A stretch of 64,000 nucleotides of DNA from Semisulcospira habei (GCA_036245525.1 BTPG01000003.1:141040797-141104796); one strand, 5' to 3'. Shown: positions 51,104 through 61,948, counted from the stretch's first letter. Notes: a model not told the origin generated them from the letters alone. Numbers and translations: made by a program.

Positions 51104-51195
51104 CAACTCTGTGGCTGTCCATAGCGCTTTTTGTCGCGATGATTCCCTCAGGACTGATTGCTACAGAAAGCGCTACCGACAGCCAAAGCCGGGTT
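51104..51195. mobile_element. Family C palindrome
   Basis: CTGTGGCTGTCCATAGCGCT TTTTGTCGCG against GCTACAGAAAGCGCTACCGA CAGCCAAAG; TTAA ends lost. Confidence 0.7.
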
Positions 51196-51299
51196 GACGG
51201 CATGTGCGACATGTTCGTTCTCAGTGTGTTCATTTTTTTTAAACATGGCGGTCCCAACAAAAGTTTTGAAAACTTACAAAAGCTTCGAAGAGGCGCCAA

Positions 51300-51372
51300 A
51301 CATCAGCAAGAGGCATAGATTCTCACGAGCCCCTGCACCCGCAAGGGTTCATGAGAATCTATACCTCTTGCT
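51300..51372. mobile_element. Family A hairpin
   Basis: CAGCAAGAGGCATAGATTCT against AGAATCTATACCTCTTGC. Confidence 0.8.
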
Positions 51373-51955
51373 TTCATTACACATCGAGAGCAAACATTCA
51401 TGAAGTTGGATACCAGCGCCGAGTGACTGTACAAGACCGTCTAAGAAAACATCTAACGCCCCGAATGTTTTCACGTTAGCAATTAGGAACCCGGAGGGCC
51501 GCAAGTTGTAAGTATTTCCTGCCGGCATGACTCTTCCATGTCGGAGTCACATGGTTAGGGAAAACTCTTTTTTTGTCCCAGTGACGTATGAAAAAGCGAG
51601 CGGCCTGAACTGACTTTCTTCTATACCCTTCTTTTCACAATCCGCATGAGTAAGCACACGTTTGTTTTCACCTACCCTCACCACCCTTCTCGGTCGCGTT
51701 CGATTTTCTGTGAAGTTGGACCATACTTCTCCTACGCTGGGGCGTCCAAAGGCAGGAATCACACTGGGATGAGGCGCTCCCGCAACCGGTGCAATTAGAG
51801 AACCCTGGACGGAGGCAACTACAGTCATAGTGCGTTAGGCCAGACTCAGCGGGCCGGCCGCACCTCTCTCTCTCCCCCTCGATATAATTTTTTAATAGTA
51901 AAATCCAAAACACAAGGGACAGTTGGTTCCAGATTCCATGGACCAGATTAGATAT
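51373..51955. other. Unassigned stretch
   Basis: Short minus-strand frames only; no domain recognised. Confidence 0.35.
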
Positions 51956-51957
51956 AT

Positions 51958-52018
51958 ACCCGGTAAGCAAAGTTCCGCGGGCCCACGACGGCCGTAGTGG
52001 GCCCGCGCACGGGTGCGC
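51958..52018. mobile_element. Family F, short variant
   Basis: CCGGTAAGCAAAGTTCCGCG GGCCCACGACGGCC then GTAGTGGGCCCGCGCACG. Confidence 0.6.
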
Positions 52019-52095
52019 TCATGTGGACCTATGACTCTCGCGGACACAACATTGCATCCAAGTTCCTTGGACGGTTGGGGTTCTTTCAAGCTGAA

Positions 52096-52309
52096 TTAAC
52101 CCATTATGTCCTGAGGCTGATTTTTTTTAATTGCTTATTGTCCTATGAAGGCTACATTACAGATCACAAGGTAGATTTAACCATTTTTTAATTCAAGGGT
52201 AGTGCCAGAATAGCTTGGCGCCTCAGGTGCCAAGTATTCTGGCACCACCTTTGAACTATCATAGTCACATTTATTTCAAGCAGTAGTGTATTTAAATGAA
52301 AAGGGTTAA
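52096..52309. mobile_element. Family B MITE, full length
   Basis: TTAACCCATTATGTCC to AAATGAAAAGGGTTAA; hairpin around AGCTTGGCGCCTCAGGTGCC. Confidence 0.82.
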
Positions 52310-53015
52310 CATAAATTTCAGAATATAACTAACCTGCGTCCATTGACATTGAAGGGGTTACTCTGTCCAACTACTCTAGTCACGGTACTCTCATTGCCAA
52401 TTAATATACCGGGTTAGCTTTGTCAATATGATTTCCATGGGAATTACAGCACTTGTGAGTGTTTCTAGACGACCCAATGTTGACAGGAACTTCTGTAATC
52501 CTTCAGATATTGGCTTCCAGTTGCTATAGGCATAGATTCTCGTGAGTCCCCGCTGCAGCTGAAGAGTCAACAATGGAATCAGACCTTCTGCGACATTTAA
52601 ATCTGTGTATATGTCGGGGGAGTCACTCAAACAGAAATCACGCTGAAAAGAAACACACGGACAACTATAGAGTTTGGGATTCAACTCGTCCGGCTTTTCA
52701 CCGCAATTTGCAGAATAAACGGGATGCCGTCTGAAGCACCGCCTAATTGGACGAACAGTTTGCAAACTGTCTAATTTGTTAGGACCGTGTGGATACTTAA
52801 AGAGGATGCGATTTTGTGTAGGAAGTGCACTCGTACATACCAGGAAGTTGGGGCCAATTTAATCCCTTTCTTGTCAACCGCTAGAATTGACGTCTCTTAA
52901 AAGCTTCCCCCTCTCCCCCCCCCCCCCCCCCCTTACGCATATTTTGCTACTGAAAATGTCTTTTCATTCAGCGACCAAATGTCAAAAACTTTTCAAAGGG
53001 ACATGGCTATAAATT
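52310..53015. other. Unassigned stretch
   Basis: Contains a C-run 52915-52932; no gene supported. Confidence 0.35.
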
Positions 53016-53017
53016 GG

Positions 53018-53236
53018 CAACTGCGGGGGCTCATGAGGATCTATATCTCTTGCAGCTGGGTGGTGTTCAGTTTTTCTCGTCAGGTATACGTAAGGGCTTC
53101 CGCCATCGCAGACTCTTAGTGCTGATAAACTTGCCCGTCTGAGGCACACTGATATGAATGAGCCCAAGTAAGAGGTATAAATCCTCACGAGCCTCCGCGT
53201 CTGCGGGGGTCCCTGAGGATCTATGCCTCTTGCAGT
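53018..53236. mobile_element. Two family A fragments
   Basis: Right arm GCGGGGGCTCATGAGGATCT with TTGCAGCTGGGTGGTGTTC at 53020-53071, then a second hairpin at 53168-53236. The spacing and shared CTTGCAG flank resemble the tandem set at 4.4-4.8 kb. Confidence 0.65.
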
Positions 53237-53419
53237 TTTGTGTTGTTCGCTGTGCCATGGCACGGAAGGGTTTAATGGATGTGCTGTTGAAAAAGCCTCG
53301 ACAAACGGAAGTGTTCATTAAGTGACTTCGAGGGGGAGAAAAAAAAACCAATTAAAGGACATTTTGAAATGTTTCCATTGTCATACCCACGAAGTGAATG
53401 TTTTTTGTTGTTTGTTAAC

Positions 53420-53475
53420 AATACAATACAATACAATACAATACAATACAATACAATACAATACAATACAATACA
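53420..53475. repeat. (CAATA)n pentanucleotide repeat
   Basis: About 11 units. Confidence 0.95.
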
Positions 53476-53566
53476 TCTTTTACTGGCACGTATCGGGTTA
53501 ACGGATTTGTTATCAAAATATTGTCAACAAACAGAAATGTTCATTAGGTGACAACTTAACAACAAC

Positions 53567-53780
53567 TTAACTCATTCTACCCCAGACACACCACCGGAAG
53601 ATAAGGATCGACCATTATAGTTCAAGGGTGATGCCAGAATAGCTTGGCGCCTATGGGCGCCAAGCTATTCTGGCATCACCCTTGAACTATCATGGTCGAT
53701 CTGTGTCCTGCACTGCAATGCAGTCTTCAGAGGTCAACTGCAAAATTTAAGGATTTCGGTGTTGGGGTAGAATGAGTTAA
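53567..53780. mobile_element. Family B MITE, full length
   Basis: 214 bp, TTAACTCATTCTACCCC to GGGGTAGAATGAGTTAA; near-perfect hairpin. Confidence 0.92.
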
Positions 53781-53822
53781 ACGACAGTTTAAATTTTTAC
53801 CATTCTGACGCCCTCGCAGTGA

Positions 53823-53935
53823 ATAATATAATATAATATAATATAATATAATATAATATAATATAATATAATATAATATAATATAATATAATATAATATA
53901 ATATAATACAACATAATACAATACAATTGGATACA
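53823..53935. repeat. (AATAT)n pentanucleotide repeat
   Basis: About 18 units turning into ATACA variants at the right edge. Confidence 0.95.
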
Positions 53936-53939
53936 ACAG

Positions 53940-53983
53940 TTCCGCTGCAGCCGACGTCGGCCCAAGGCTCATTTGCTTACTGG
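53940..53983. mobile_element. Family F right end
   Basis: GCAGCCGACGTCGGCCCAAG GCTCATTTGCTTACTGGG. Confidence 0.6.
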
Positions 53984-54238
53984 GAAATAATTTTGAAGAT
54001 GAGACCACTAATTTTAGCTTTTTCTTTTTTAGTTCATCGTTCAGTCTCGGCGGAAAGAACAAACTACAAATACGTGAGTGAATTTGACCATTTGCCTTTA
54101 TGTCTGAGAAACCAGCAAATAGCCTTTACTAAAGAACGTGACGTCAAAGGGCACCTGCCCTTATCAATGAACCGTCCTCGGTACGGTTTGTCTGTAATGA
54201 CTAATGACACTTTATGACCGACCTCTTCTTTGTATGTA

Positions 54239-55170
54239 CCAGGAGTGGGTTGCATGTAGCGTGCTTAAATATAGTGTGTTAAGCTCGCTGACTTAAGGTC
54301 TTTCTTGCTTAGTAAAGCTCTTGCTTAGTGCGCGAGTGTTTTCTGTTGCATGGAGCGACTTAGCGATGTGCGTAGCTCCGAACGCGTTCTTAGCGAGCGG
54401 GGATAGGTTATTTATAGCTTATGGTGGGGTTCTCCCCTACGTCATCATAGATTGTAGAAATCGGCCAATAAAAACGCACGGTTTTCGCTTCTTCTGACCT
54501 AACGGAAACGAAGTAGACAAAACGCCGGTGAAATGGTGGCGATGGAAAACAAGAAGTCAAGAGAGAAAGAATGGCAAATTTTTCGTGCAGGCAACCCTGC
54601 TTGTCAGTCTAATGTAGACGTACATTAGTTAAGGAGTACCGTGTAGGCCCCATAGTATGAGGATCTATGTCTCAAGTCTAATGTAGATGTACTTTAGAGT
54701 TAAGGACTACCGTGTAGTAGGCTCCCATTGTATGAGGATCTATGTTTCTCTGACAACGGCTGATGTTGGGTTACACCCATCGGTGTGCAGGGTCAGTTGA
54801 ATCAGTTATGCAGACTCCTCACCGATAATTCCCAGATGTCCGTGAGACGAGGCTGGCTGGGGGGTCCGTGCGTTCCCACGTACATTTCGTGTTCCTCCTT
54901 CTCTATCCTAGATGGAAGGCTGTTTCTACCACAAGGTTTAAGAGAGTGAATTCACATTTCCGTTCTCGCGTTAACACGGCAGCTAAGAACTCTTCCTCAG
55001 CTAAGCACGCCGCTACGCACGGGGGGGACCATCCTTAGAATTAAGCACACCACTAAGCTTGCTCCAGCAGATAAGCACGCTCATGCAACGCACATTTTCA
55101 GCTAAGCTTGTGAACTTAGCGCTAAGCAAGAAATTTGCGCGCTAAGCAAGCATATGCAACCCACCCCAGG
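54239..55170. mobile_element. 932-bp non-autonomous DNA transposon
   Basis: Terminal inverted repeats: left CCAGGAGTGGGTTGCATG, right (as complement) CCTGGGGTGGGTTGCATATG. Subterminal TGCTTAGC/GCTAAGCA motifs recur many times in both orientations near each end (54260-54350 and 54980-55160). No transposase ORF. The ends do not match the TTAA families and no clear target duplication was seen. Confidence 0.7.
54606..54747. repeat. Direct repeat, about 68 bp x 2, inside the 932-bp element
   Basis: AGTCTAATGTAGACGTACAT and AGTCTAATGTAGATGTACTT each lead to TATGAGGATCTATGT, a piece of the family A hairpin arm. Confidence 0.8.
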
Positions 55171-55239
55171 AACTCGACATGAACTCTTGCGATGCTTTGT
55201 GCCTACCAGTTAAGAAGCCACTTCCATGCAAAAGACATT

Positions 55240-55447
55240 AACGCATTCTGCTCCAGGACCGAAATCCGCAAATTTTGAAGTTACCCCCAGAAGACTGTAT
55301 TATACTTCTGAAAACAGATCAAGCGTGATAGTCCAAGGGTTGTGCCAGAATAGCTTGGCGCCTATGGGTACCAAGCTATTCTGGCACAACCCTTGAACCA
55401 TCACGCTCGATCCATGTCTTGCCGTGGCGTGTCGGAGTTGAATGAGA
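55240..55447. mobile_element. Family B MITE, right TTAA lost
   Basis: TTAACGCATTCTGCTCC start; hairpin with GTCCAAGGGTTGTGCCAGAA; right end GGAGTTGAATGAGAAAA. Confidence 0.78.
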
Positions 55448-55520
55448 AAAGCGAGATTTTCATTGCAATGCGCTTTCACAAAACTGGACTTACTGTCTTT
55501 TGACCTTCCTAGGGCAGCAT
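55444..55520. mobile_element. Family L right part
   Basis: GAAAAGCGAGATTTTCATTG, ACTGGACTTACTGTCTTTTG ACC and TAGGGCAGC. Confidence 0.6.
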
Positions 55521-55589
55521 GGGGTTTTTGCTCGTAATAAATCGTGTCAAATAAACCTGCAAAAGTCCAGATTAAAGAGGCGACTGCCG

Positions 55590-56385
55590 AGACTACAAAG
55601 AGCAAAGACATGCCGAACAAACAAATTGAACACTCTTACAAAAAGACTAGTACAAAACAGTTCATTAAATTTTCGGTTCAAAACTATTTTCTAAAATAGA
55701 CAGAAACAGAAATACAATTGTCTGCATGCTTTTCTGAGACAATTCTGAGACAAGAGATACAAGGAATGTCACATCTCTTTCTTCAAAAGGATAAGTAACC
55801 CATTTTATTTCTATTTAGAAGAAAAAAAAATTGTATGCTTAAGAGTACGAGTAGCTTGACATTCATTTTACTAGATGTCGCCATTCTGTTTTATTTTATT
55901 TGTGGCATTTCATTTGAGCTAAAACTCGCATTGTATTTGTGAAATTCATTTGAGCTAAAGCTTGCATTGTATTTGTCGCATTTCACTTTAGCTAAAGCTC
56001 GCATTTTATTTGTGGAAATGACTCTGATTTATTTTGCATAACGTTTTAATTCGAAAAGAGTCATTACCTCAGAATCAACATATTCTTTTCACTTTTAAGT
56101 GGTGCGCTGCTACAGTTTGGTCGTTCTTACTTTACCCCGCTTCAGTGGTTGATCTTTAAGCGGCATTTAAACGAAACTGTCAAAAATATGGAGAAGAATC
56201 CACCGTTCCTTCTTCGCTGACAAGTAGCGACTGAACGCCATAATTGTTTGTTTGTATATTTTGTAAGTAACCGAAATATTAATATATTGTGTTGTAACTG
56301 TCTTTTTTTAAGCGTGTTTCGTTCTCCGTTGGGTTCTTTTCTGCATTTTACACGCTTGGCAATCACCTTTTTTGGTCTGGATTTA
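55590..56385. mobile_element. Family J inverted pair with 540-bp spacer
   Basis: Minus copy at about 55640-55710 (AGACTAGTACAAAACAGTTC, TTTTCGGTTCAAAACTATTT) and plus copy at 56240-56385 (CCGAAATATTAATATATTGT, GTAACTGTC, AGCGTGTTTCGTTCTCCGTT, TTTTTGGTCTGGATT). The spacer is AT-rich with GAGCTAAAGCTTGCATT repeats (55915-56000). Confidence 0.55.
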
Positions 56386-56795
56386 GTAAAAAGTACCGCA
56401 GAACCCACATCACACCACACGAGAACTGAGACAACCTTGTAACACATGGCCGGTAAAGCGTGCGAGTTATATAAAATGGGTTTATTAGGACGTGAAAGTG
56501 CAAATTACTACACCTACACCAGTACTGAAATCCTCTGAAGATACGGGGCCCAGGAAAACGATTGAACGAGCCGTGTCCACTAACAGTTCACACTCCTGGT
56601 GCTTCTGTCAGGGGACGTAGTTCGTACAACCAGTCTCCTGGGCTAAGTGCTGAGATTTACACGTTGACGCTTACCTTGTAACCTTACCTCCACTAACTGA
56701 CCGCAGTGGATATAGGACTCTGGCGGTACGTGACTAATTAATGGCATGTAAGGCCGTGATCACGCGTTCTTGCTGTTCAGCCTTCACTCAGTCAC
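56386..56795. other. Unassigned stretch
   Basis: Nothing recognised. Confidence 0.35.
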
Positions 56796-56797
56796 CC

Positions 56798-56875
56798 TTA
56801 ACCCTTTGGCTGTCGGTAGCGCTTTTTGTCGAGGTGATTCCTGCAGGAATCTCCTCGCCAAAGGCGAACGGTTAA
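56798..56875. mobile_element. Family C MITE with arm deletion
   Basis: TTAACCCTTTGGCTGTCGG intact on the left; the right arm is shortened to CTCCTCGCCAAAGGCGAACG plus GTTAA. Confidence 0.65.
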
Positions 56876-57175
56876 GATCAGGAATTACCTCCGGCTCGAC
56901 AAAAAAGCGAAAGGTGGAGTGACCATCTCGGGGGAAAAAAAAAGTAGTAAAGTTATTGTATTCCTGTCTGTAAGTCCATTTTAAATAAAGAGTTTTAACT
57001 CGAAAAATTAATAAACTATGTTGTAATTGGCAGTGAATGGGGTTAATACCTGTGTTATTAGGCCAATAAAGAAACCGGGTGGTCTTCTAGCGGTGCTTGC
57101 AGACATAAGGCCACGGGCTGGGGTACTGTACATAAATCATATCCCAAGGGTTTGATCAGTCGAACGAACTTTCAA
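56876..57175. other. Unassigned stretch
   Basis: Nothing recognised. Confidence 0.35.
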
Positions 57176-57177
57176 GT

Positions 57178-57275
57178 TAGCAAAAGGTCCTCGGGCCGAT
57201 GTGGGTCTTAGCTGGCACGCGCACGCAGTGCGCGGGTCAGCTAAGGCCGACATCGGCCCGAGGATCTATTTCTTA
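57178..57275. mobile_element. Family F hairpin
   Basis: AGCAAAAGGTCCTCGGGCCG ATGTGGGTCTTAGCTGGC against GGTCAGCTAAGGCCGACATC GGCCCGAGGATC. Confidence 0.8.
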
Positions 57276-57704
57276 TGGCTTAATGGGTTACTACAAGGTC
57301 ACACCGCCCACGTGCTCTCCTTGCCTGCAAACACAGGAAGTTGACGCTGTCAAAAGCAAGGTATTTGCGTGTTTCCGGCTGAGATCAATAAAACAAGACT
57401 GCACCCGACACGCATTTGATCCTAATCTATATTTAAGTAATAGAGCAGGGAACCGACACACATGGAAATGCTTCAATAAAGGCCACTCTCGAAGACAGGA
57501 CAAATGCTTCTCACATGCTCATTGACCCACGGGCTGTCTTTCCGGGAAGGATGCGTCGCCACAGACCAGCGCCACCCGACCTAATTAGGTCTCAATTGTT
57601 TTTATTTTAATCAACTCTGTTGAAGCAAATTAGCAACTCAAGTATTGAATTTCTAACCCCTTGACTGGCGAGAAAAGTCAACACAATGTAATTGATAGTA
57701 ACGT
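57276..57704. other. Unassigned stretch
   Basis: A 108-codon plus-strand frame crosses it but begins in F-hairpin sequence and has no recognisable domain. Confidence 0.35.
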
Positions 57705-57760
57705 AAGTTCTTCATGAGATCATCAGTTGCGGGGCCTCATGAGGATCTATGGCTCTTGCT
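57705..57760. mobile_element. Family A remnant, target of J insertion
   Basis: GAGATCATCAGTTGCGGGGC CTCATGAGGATCTATGGCTC TTGCT; the element resumes after the insertion at 58108 with GACACCATTTGAATCCATG. Confidence 0.7.
57748..57760. repeat. 13-bp target-site duplication, left copy
   Basis: TATGGCTCTTGCT, repeated exactly at 58108-58120. Confidence 0.85.
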
Positions 57761-58107
57761 AAGAAGTACCCAACGGAGAAAGAAACACGCTTAGAAAAAA
57801 CGGTACAACACAATTTATTAACATTTCGGGTAAATACCCTTTGTCAAAATAGACAAACAAACAGAGACATTATTTGCTACTTATCTTCAGATGCAGAAGG
57901 AATGTGGCAACTCTTGCCACATTCCTTCTGCATCTGAAGATAAGTAGCAAATAATGTCTCTGTTTGTTTGTCTATTTTGACAAAGGGTATTTACCCGAAA
58001 TGTTAATAAATTGTGTTGTACCGTTTTTTCTAAGCGTGTTTCTTTCTCCGTTGGGTACTTCTTTGCATTTCACACGCTTGGCAGTCACCTTTTTGGTCTG
58101 GATTGCT
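57761..58107. mobile_element. Family J giant palindrome with target duplication
   Basis: Two head-to-head J copies. Left arm 57761-57909 (minus) begins AAGAAGTACCCAACGGAGAA; right arm from 57915 (plus) is its near-perfect complement and continues about 48 bp further to GGTCTGGATTGCT. Centre CAACTCTTG. The exact 13-bp flanking duplication points to retrotransposition. One arm shorter at its outer end fits 5' truncation. A Penelope-like or similar element is possible, but no protein part is present. Confidence 0.85.
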
Positions 58108-58120
58108 TATGGCTCTTGCT

Positions 58121-58430
58121 GACACCATTTGAATCCATGTTCCTGGGACGGCTGGGGTTCTTTGGCGTGGAGAATTAACAAAGATTTCAGAAACACGATC
58201 TGTAATTGTTCAAACCAGGTATGGATTTGTTTACAGCTGATGTGACGTGTCAAATAGTGTAGTCTCGTCAAAGTAGAAAGTATGCATGAAGTATAACAGC
58301 AGAAGACAACTTAATAGGCAATTCCACGATTAATGCATGTCTAACGTCGCCATAGTTCCAATAGCAAGAGAAATCGCTCAACGCTAGACAAACGTGTACA
58401 CAAACCAACAGTTCTGTCCCGTGGAAGCAA
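58121..58430. other. Unassigned stretch
   Basis: Nothing beyond the continuation of the A remnant. Confidence 0.35.
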
Positions 58431-58431
58431 G

Positions 58432-58531
58432 ACAATTACGCATTGTTTGTTGAAAAAAAGAAGAGATTTTCACTGTAATACAATGAAATCTCGCGCTCTT
58501 CACAAACAATGCACTTACTGTGTTTGCCTTC
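58432..58531. mobile_element. Family L palindrome
   Basis: AGAAGAGATTTTCACTGTAA TACAATGAAATCTCGCGCTC, ending GCACTTACTGTGTTTGCCTT. Confidence 0.65.
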
Positions 58532-60265
58532 TTAACCCTTTGGCTGTCGGTAGCGGCTTTAGTCGCGATGATTTTTGTAGGAATCATCGCGACTGTCACG
58601 ACACGAGTTTTTTTTTCGTATAATTTTTAGGGGAGTAAGTTTACAGGGGTGTCAGGGTGTAGATAGTCACCGGGTAATGATAGCGTAGGTGTATTACTAC
58701 TGACCGTTGTTGGTCTTTACACGCGGGTTTGTTGCTGTGCGAGGCTTGGGTGGACGGCGTGCAGCCACGTGGCCACCCAGTCTGAACGTCATCGGGTGGT
58801 ACCTGCTTCACGTGTTTTTGCATCACCATCCTAACGGTGTCTAAATTGCTAGTCAGTCGCTATTACACCAGCGAACGAAAGCAGTCGTTTTATCAATATA
58901 GTCTCTGAGGGGGGTTTGTGCGGGCGTGGTTTTCCATTTGCCGCAAGCCTCAAGTAGCTATGTCGTCCCTCTTTGACGATCCTACGATACGGCCCTGGTT
59001 CGAGCCCGGGAGTCGGTGTCCTGTGACGAGAGAAGAGCTGCGACGACTGTACCCTTGGCTTGTCTTGTCTTGTTTGTGTGCGTCCTAGCCGGGGTGTCTC
59101 CACGGATGACAGTGAGTACACGTAACAATCCTTTAGTGGCCATTTGCTCGGGGGGGGGGGGGGGGGGGGGGGGGGTTGTTTGTGTTTGCTTGTTCGGTGG
59201 TATTATGTTGGCTAGTGTATTGGGGAAAAGGTGTAGAATGTAGAATAGAATGTAGATTGAATGTCATTTGTTGTAGGTTCTAGAGTAGTTAGCGGGGGTT
59301 TAGTTATTGGGGTTGAACGTCAAGCAGGCGACTAGCGCCATTTCACTATTTAGCGTCGGAGGGTGTTTTCGGGGGCGAGTCACGGGGTGACGTGTAAATA
59401 TGTATTTTGTTAAATTTGAAGTTTACGTGTGGGAGAGGGAAAATATGGTGAGGTTAATTTTATTGTTGCGGTAAGGGTGATGTAATTATCTTTGTTTTGG
59501 TGGCTAGTTATTTATGGATGTTTTTGCACCTGTGTTTTAGCGCATCTTTAAATCCGGAGAGCTTACTGGTTAAGTCTGCCACCGTGCTGTGGTACTGAGA
59601 GTGGAGGCTGTGTCGCTCTCCCTTGTGGGCTACGACGCCGGACCTGGGTGCTTTCGCGAGTGTCGCGGCACGTCTCGTATTTAGACAGGTCGGGTCGTCC
59701 CATATAGTTATTTCTAACCCGTTTAAGCAAAGTTTTGTATGTTTACGTTGTAACGAACTTTGTTTATTTCATTTCCTCGTGTCAGTATTGTGAGACGAGT
59801 TACCTTAGCAATCTTGTGAGTTACTGTGTTAAAGCTCGAGTTATTGTATTATCTAAAGTTGAGACATTGTATTATTTATTTGTGTTACGAAGACCTTGTC
59901 GCGGAAGCTAGAGCGTAGAGTCGAGTTGCGCTCAACGGTTGTGCTTCCGGCGAGAAGGTCCCGCGACGAAAGATATTTATTCAACTTTCAGTTATATTGG
60001 GTTAAGGACGTTGCTCCATTTGCCTACATGATATTTAGTCTCTATTTGCATATGCGATATTATCTGTTTTGAACGTTGTTATAGGAGCCTTGTGCTACGA
60101 GTGTCTTTTGTGAAAGCGTTAGCTTGATTCGAACGTTTTGTTCGTGATCCCTTTTGGGGGATATAGGAGCGTACGGATTGTACTTATTTTTATTTGGCTC
60201 TATCTCCATTTGGGTTCTAGCGAACACATTTGGTCGATCGTTTATTTTGACGTGCCATTTTCCAT

Positions 60266-60279
60266 ACTATATATATTAA
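60266..60279 (+). promoter_or_regulatory. TATA-like box of the LTR
   Basis: ACTATATATATTAAGG, about 330 bp upstream of the LTR polyadenylation signal. Position consistent with an LTR promoter; activity is not shown. Confidence 0.35.
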
Positions 60280-60597
60280 GGAACCACGTACTGTAGGGTA
60301 CTCCTCGCGGAGGCAAAGGCGTTGGTCTAACTGGTGTTAGCGCCTTACGCTTATGCTTCCGTCGGGGTCCAGTGGTTGATTAGGTTTCTCAGTTTGGCTT
60401 CTGTTGATGTGATTCCATAAAGATATGTTAGTTTGCTTAGTCTTTTGTATTGGAAATATTTAGTTATTGTATATTTTGTTAGTTTGTATTTGTAGATATT
60501 CGGAGTGGAGAGTTTGGGCGCGTGTGAGTGTGAATGTGAGGTGTGAATGCGTGGTTAGGACTGCGTGAGATTAGTTGTTTTTGTTAGGGTTACATTT

Positions 60598-60603
60598 AAT
60601 AAA
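60598..60603 (+). terminator. AATAAA polyadenylation signal of the LTR
   Basis: AATAAA 111 bp from the LTR 3' end, followed by a T/G-rich stretch (GTTGTTATTG, GGTGTTTGTGTTAGG). Confidence 0.5.
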
Positions 60604-60749
60604 CGTCGTTGTTATTGTTCCTCTGGTGTTTGTGTTAGGTTTGTGTTAGCGTGGGTTGGGTGAATCTCGAGTGACAGCACTCGTAGTTCGCACCCCGGGA
60701 GCGGGGTCGTCACAGCGACTAAAACCGCTACCGACAGCCAAAGGGTTAA

Positions 60750-61225
60750 GGCCACAGGCGTGGGATGGTCGTCTCGTAATCGCTCACCTCTTAATACTAT
60801 CCTTGTTAAGAGTGATCTATTATGTAGCGATAATCCCATGCCTGTGCTTAGAGCAGACATCGGGCAGACTGCGCGCACGCTGAACGATATATAGCACTAC
60901 AAATTTACGACAAATTAAAGGCGGTAGACTTTATGGTTTTACTTTCTAAGTGCGCTTGGAGAGGGATGATATAATTCACGTGTCTACTGGTCCCTTATGG
61001 TTTTTTTTTTTTTTATCTTATGGCTTACAAAACCCTTACGCAAGGCACATTTAAGTTGGACATGCGTTGATCCATTTAATTCTTATTACTGCAACCTGTG
61101 TGAGCTAAGACGCTGAAAAATTCTAAACATTCTCTTCCCTTTAATCAAATCTTCTCTCCAATGGCCTAATTGGTGTGTAAATCGGAGATGGCTTATGTTT
61201 TAAGTTTCGCCTGCTGAGGCGCGCC
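60750..61225. other. Unassigned stretch
   Basis: Nothing recognised. Confidence 0.35.
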
Positions 61226-61230
61226 TGGAT

Positions 61231-61296
61231 AGCAAAGGATTCACGTACAGCGGTGCACCGGCCAGTCAAGGCGGACGTCGGCCTGGGGACCTATTG
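61231..61296. mobile_element. Family F remnant
   Basis: GATAGCAAAGGATTCACG ... GGCCAGTCAAGGCGGACGTC GGCCTGGGGACCTATTGCTT. Confidence 0.5.
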
Positions 61297-61353
61297 CTTC
61301 CTTATTCAGTAATGCAGTTCAAGTCATGGATGTACAAAGGGTCGGATGCATGA

Positions 61354-61442
61354 GTGAGCTCAGTCCTGTGCAAGCCACTAAACAAGGTATTCCGCAATAG
61401 CGGAGAACCTTGATTAGTGGCTTGCGCAGGGCTAAGCTCACT
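61354..61442. mobile_element. Inverted-repeat element
   Basis: GTGAGCTCAGTCCTGTGCAA GCCACTAA faces TTAGTGGCTTGCGCAGGGCT AAGCTCAC around GCAATAGCGG. Confidence 0.75.
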
Positions 61443-61945
61443 CCTGCAACTGACCCCAGATCTGACTTGGTCGGTACTGCTTCAAAGGAGAGTTTATTAG
61501 TCCTAACTATCTGGAGCATACCCTCAGCTATCAAGGTTAATCCATCTCTCGCACTTAAGACCGGCCATAAGATGCATGAGAGGATCTTGGGAGAAGGGAT
61601 AAAACTAATCTCTTGAAAACCTTTTTGATTAAAGTGATGCTGATACCCCACCCAACACGGCCCTGTCGTGACCCATATTACTGAAACCTGCCCGAGTGTA
61701 AGACTGCGGATGATGTATGACCCACAATTCAGCTGACTACTGGCGATGGACGGCTTCCGCTGAACGACCTTCCGCGTTCTCACGCGCAGAAGAGCGCTCT
61801 CCAAAAACGACAGCCATGGACAGAAAATGGATCGTGCATGGCGGCAGCGAGAGGCAACGTATGGTTACGCCAGAGACGGAGCACTGGTTGTTTCTCTCCA
61901 AGGATAGGACCAGCAGTTCGCCGGAGGAAACGACTGTAAATCGAG
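61443..61945. other. Unassigned stretch with weak open frames
   Basis: A 161-codon minus-strand frame (61319-61804) overlaps the palindrome and this region. Its composition is not decisive and no domain was recognised, so it is not called as a gene. Confidence 0.4.
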
Positions 61946-61948
61946 GCA

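Larger units (their letters stand above)
58594..60714. mobile_element. Solo-LTR-like insertion, 2.1 kb
   Basis: Starts TGTCACGACA and ends GGTCGTCACA, i.e. TG...CA termini with a short imperfect inverted repeat. It is flanked by a 5-bp duplication GCGAC (58589-58593 and 60715-60719) inside the arm of a family C palindrome. TATA-like TATATATATTAAG and AATAAA lie in the order expected of U3-R-U5 in the plus orientation. No gag or pol sequence. It is long for an LTR; superfamily (Ty3, Copia or BEL) not determined. A G-run of about 25 lies at 59151-59175. Confidence 0.75.
58532..60749. mobile_element. Family C MITE split by LTR insertion
   Basis: TTAACCCTTTGGCTGTCGG (58532-58550) and CCGACAGCCAAAGGGTTAA (60731-60749) are the two ends of one palindrome. 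The right arm is interrupted after ATCATCGCGAC and resumes GCGACTAAAACCGCTACC. Confidence 0.88.

Noticed and set aside
57840..58000. Hammerhead ribozyme in family J (GACAAAGGGTATTTACCCGA then AA)
   Set aside because: A GGGTA/TACCC hairpin precedes GAAA, but the CUGANGA core, stem I and a cleavage triplet are not matched.
61319..61804. 161-codon minus-strand open frame
   Set aside because: Starts or ends within an inverted-repeat element and lacks any recognisable motif; not enough to call a gene without a search.
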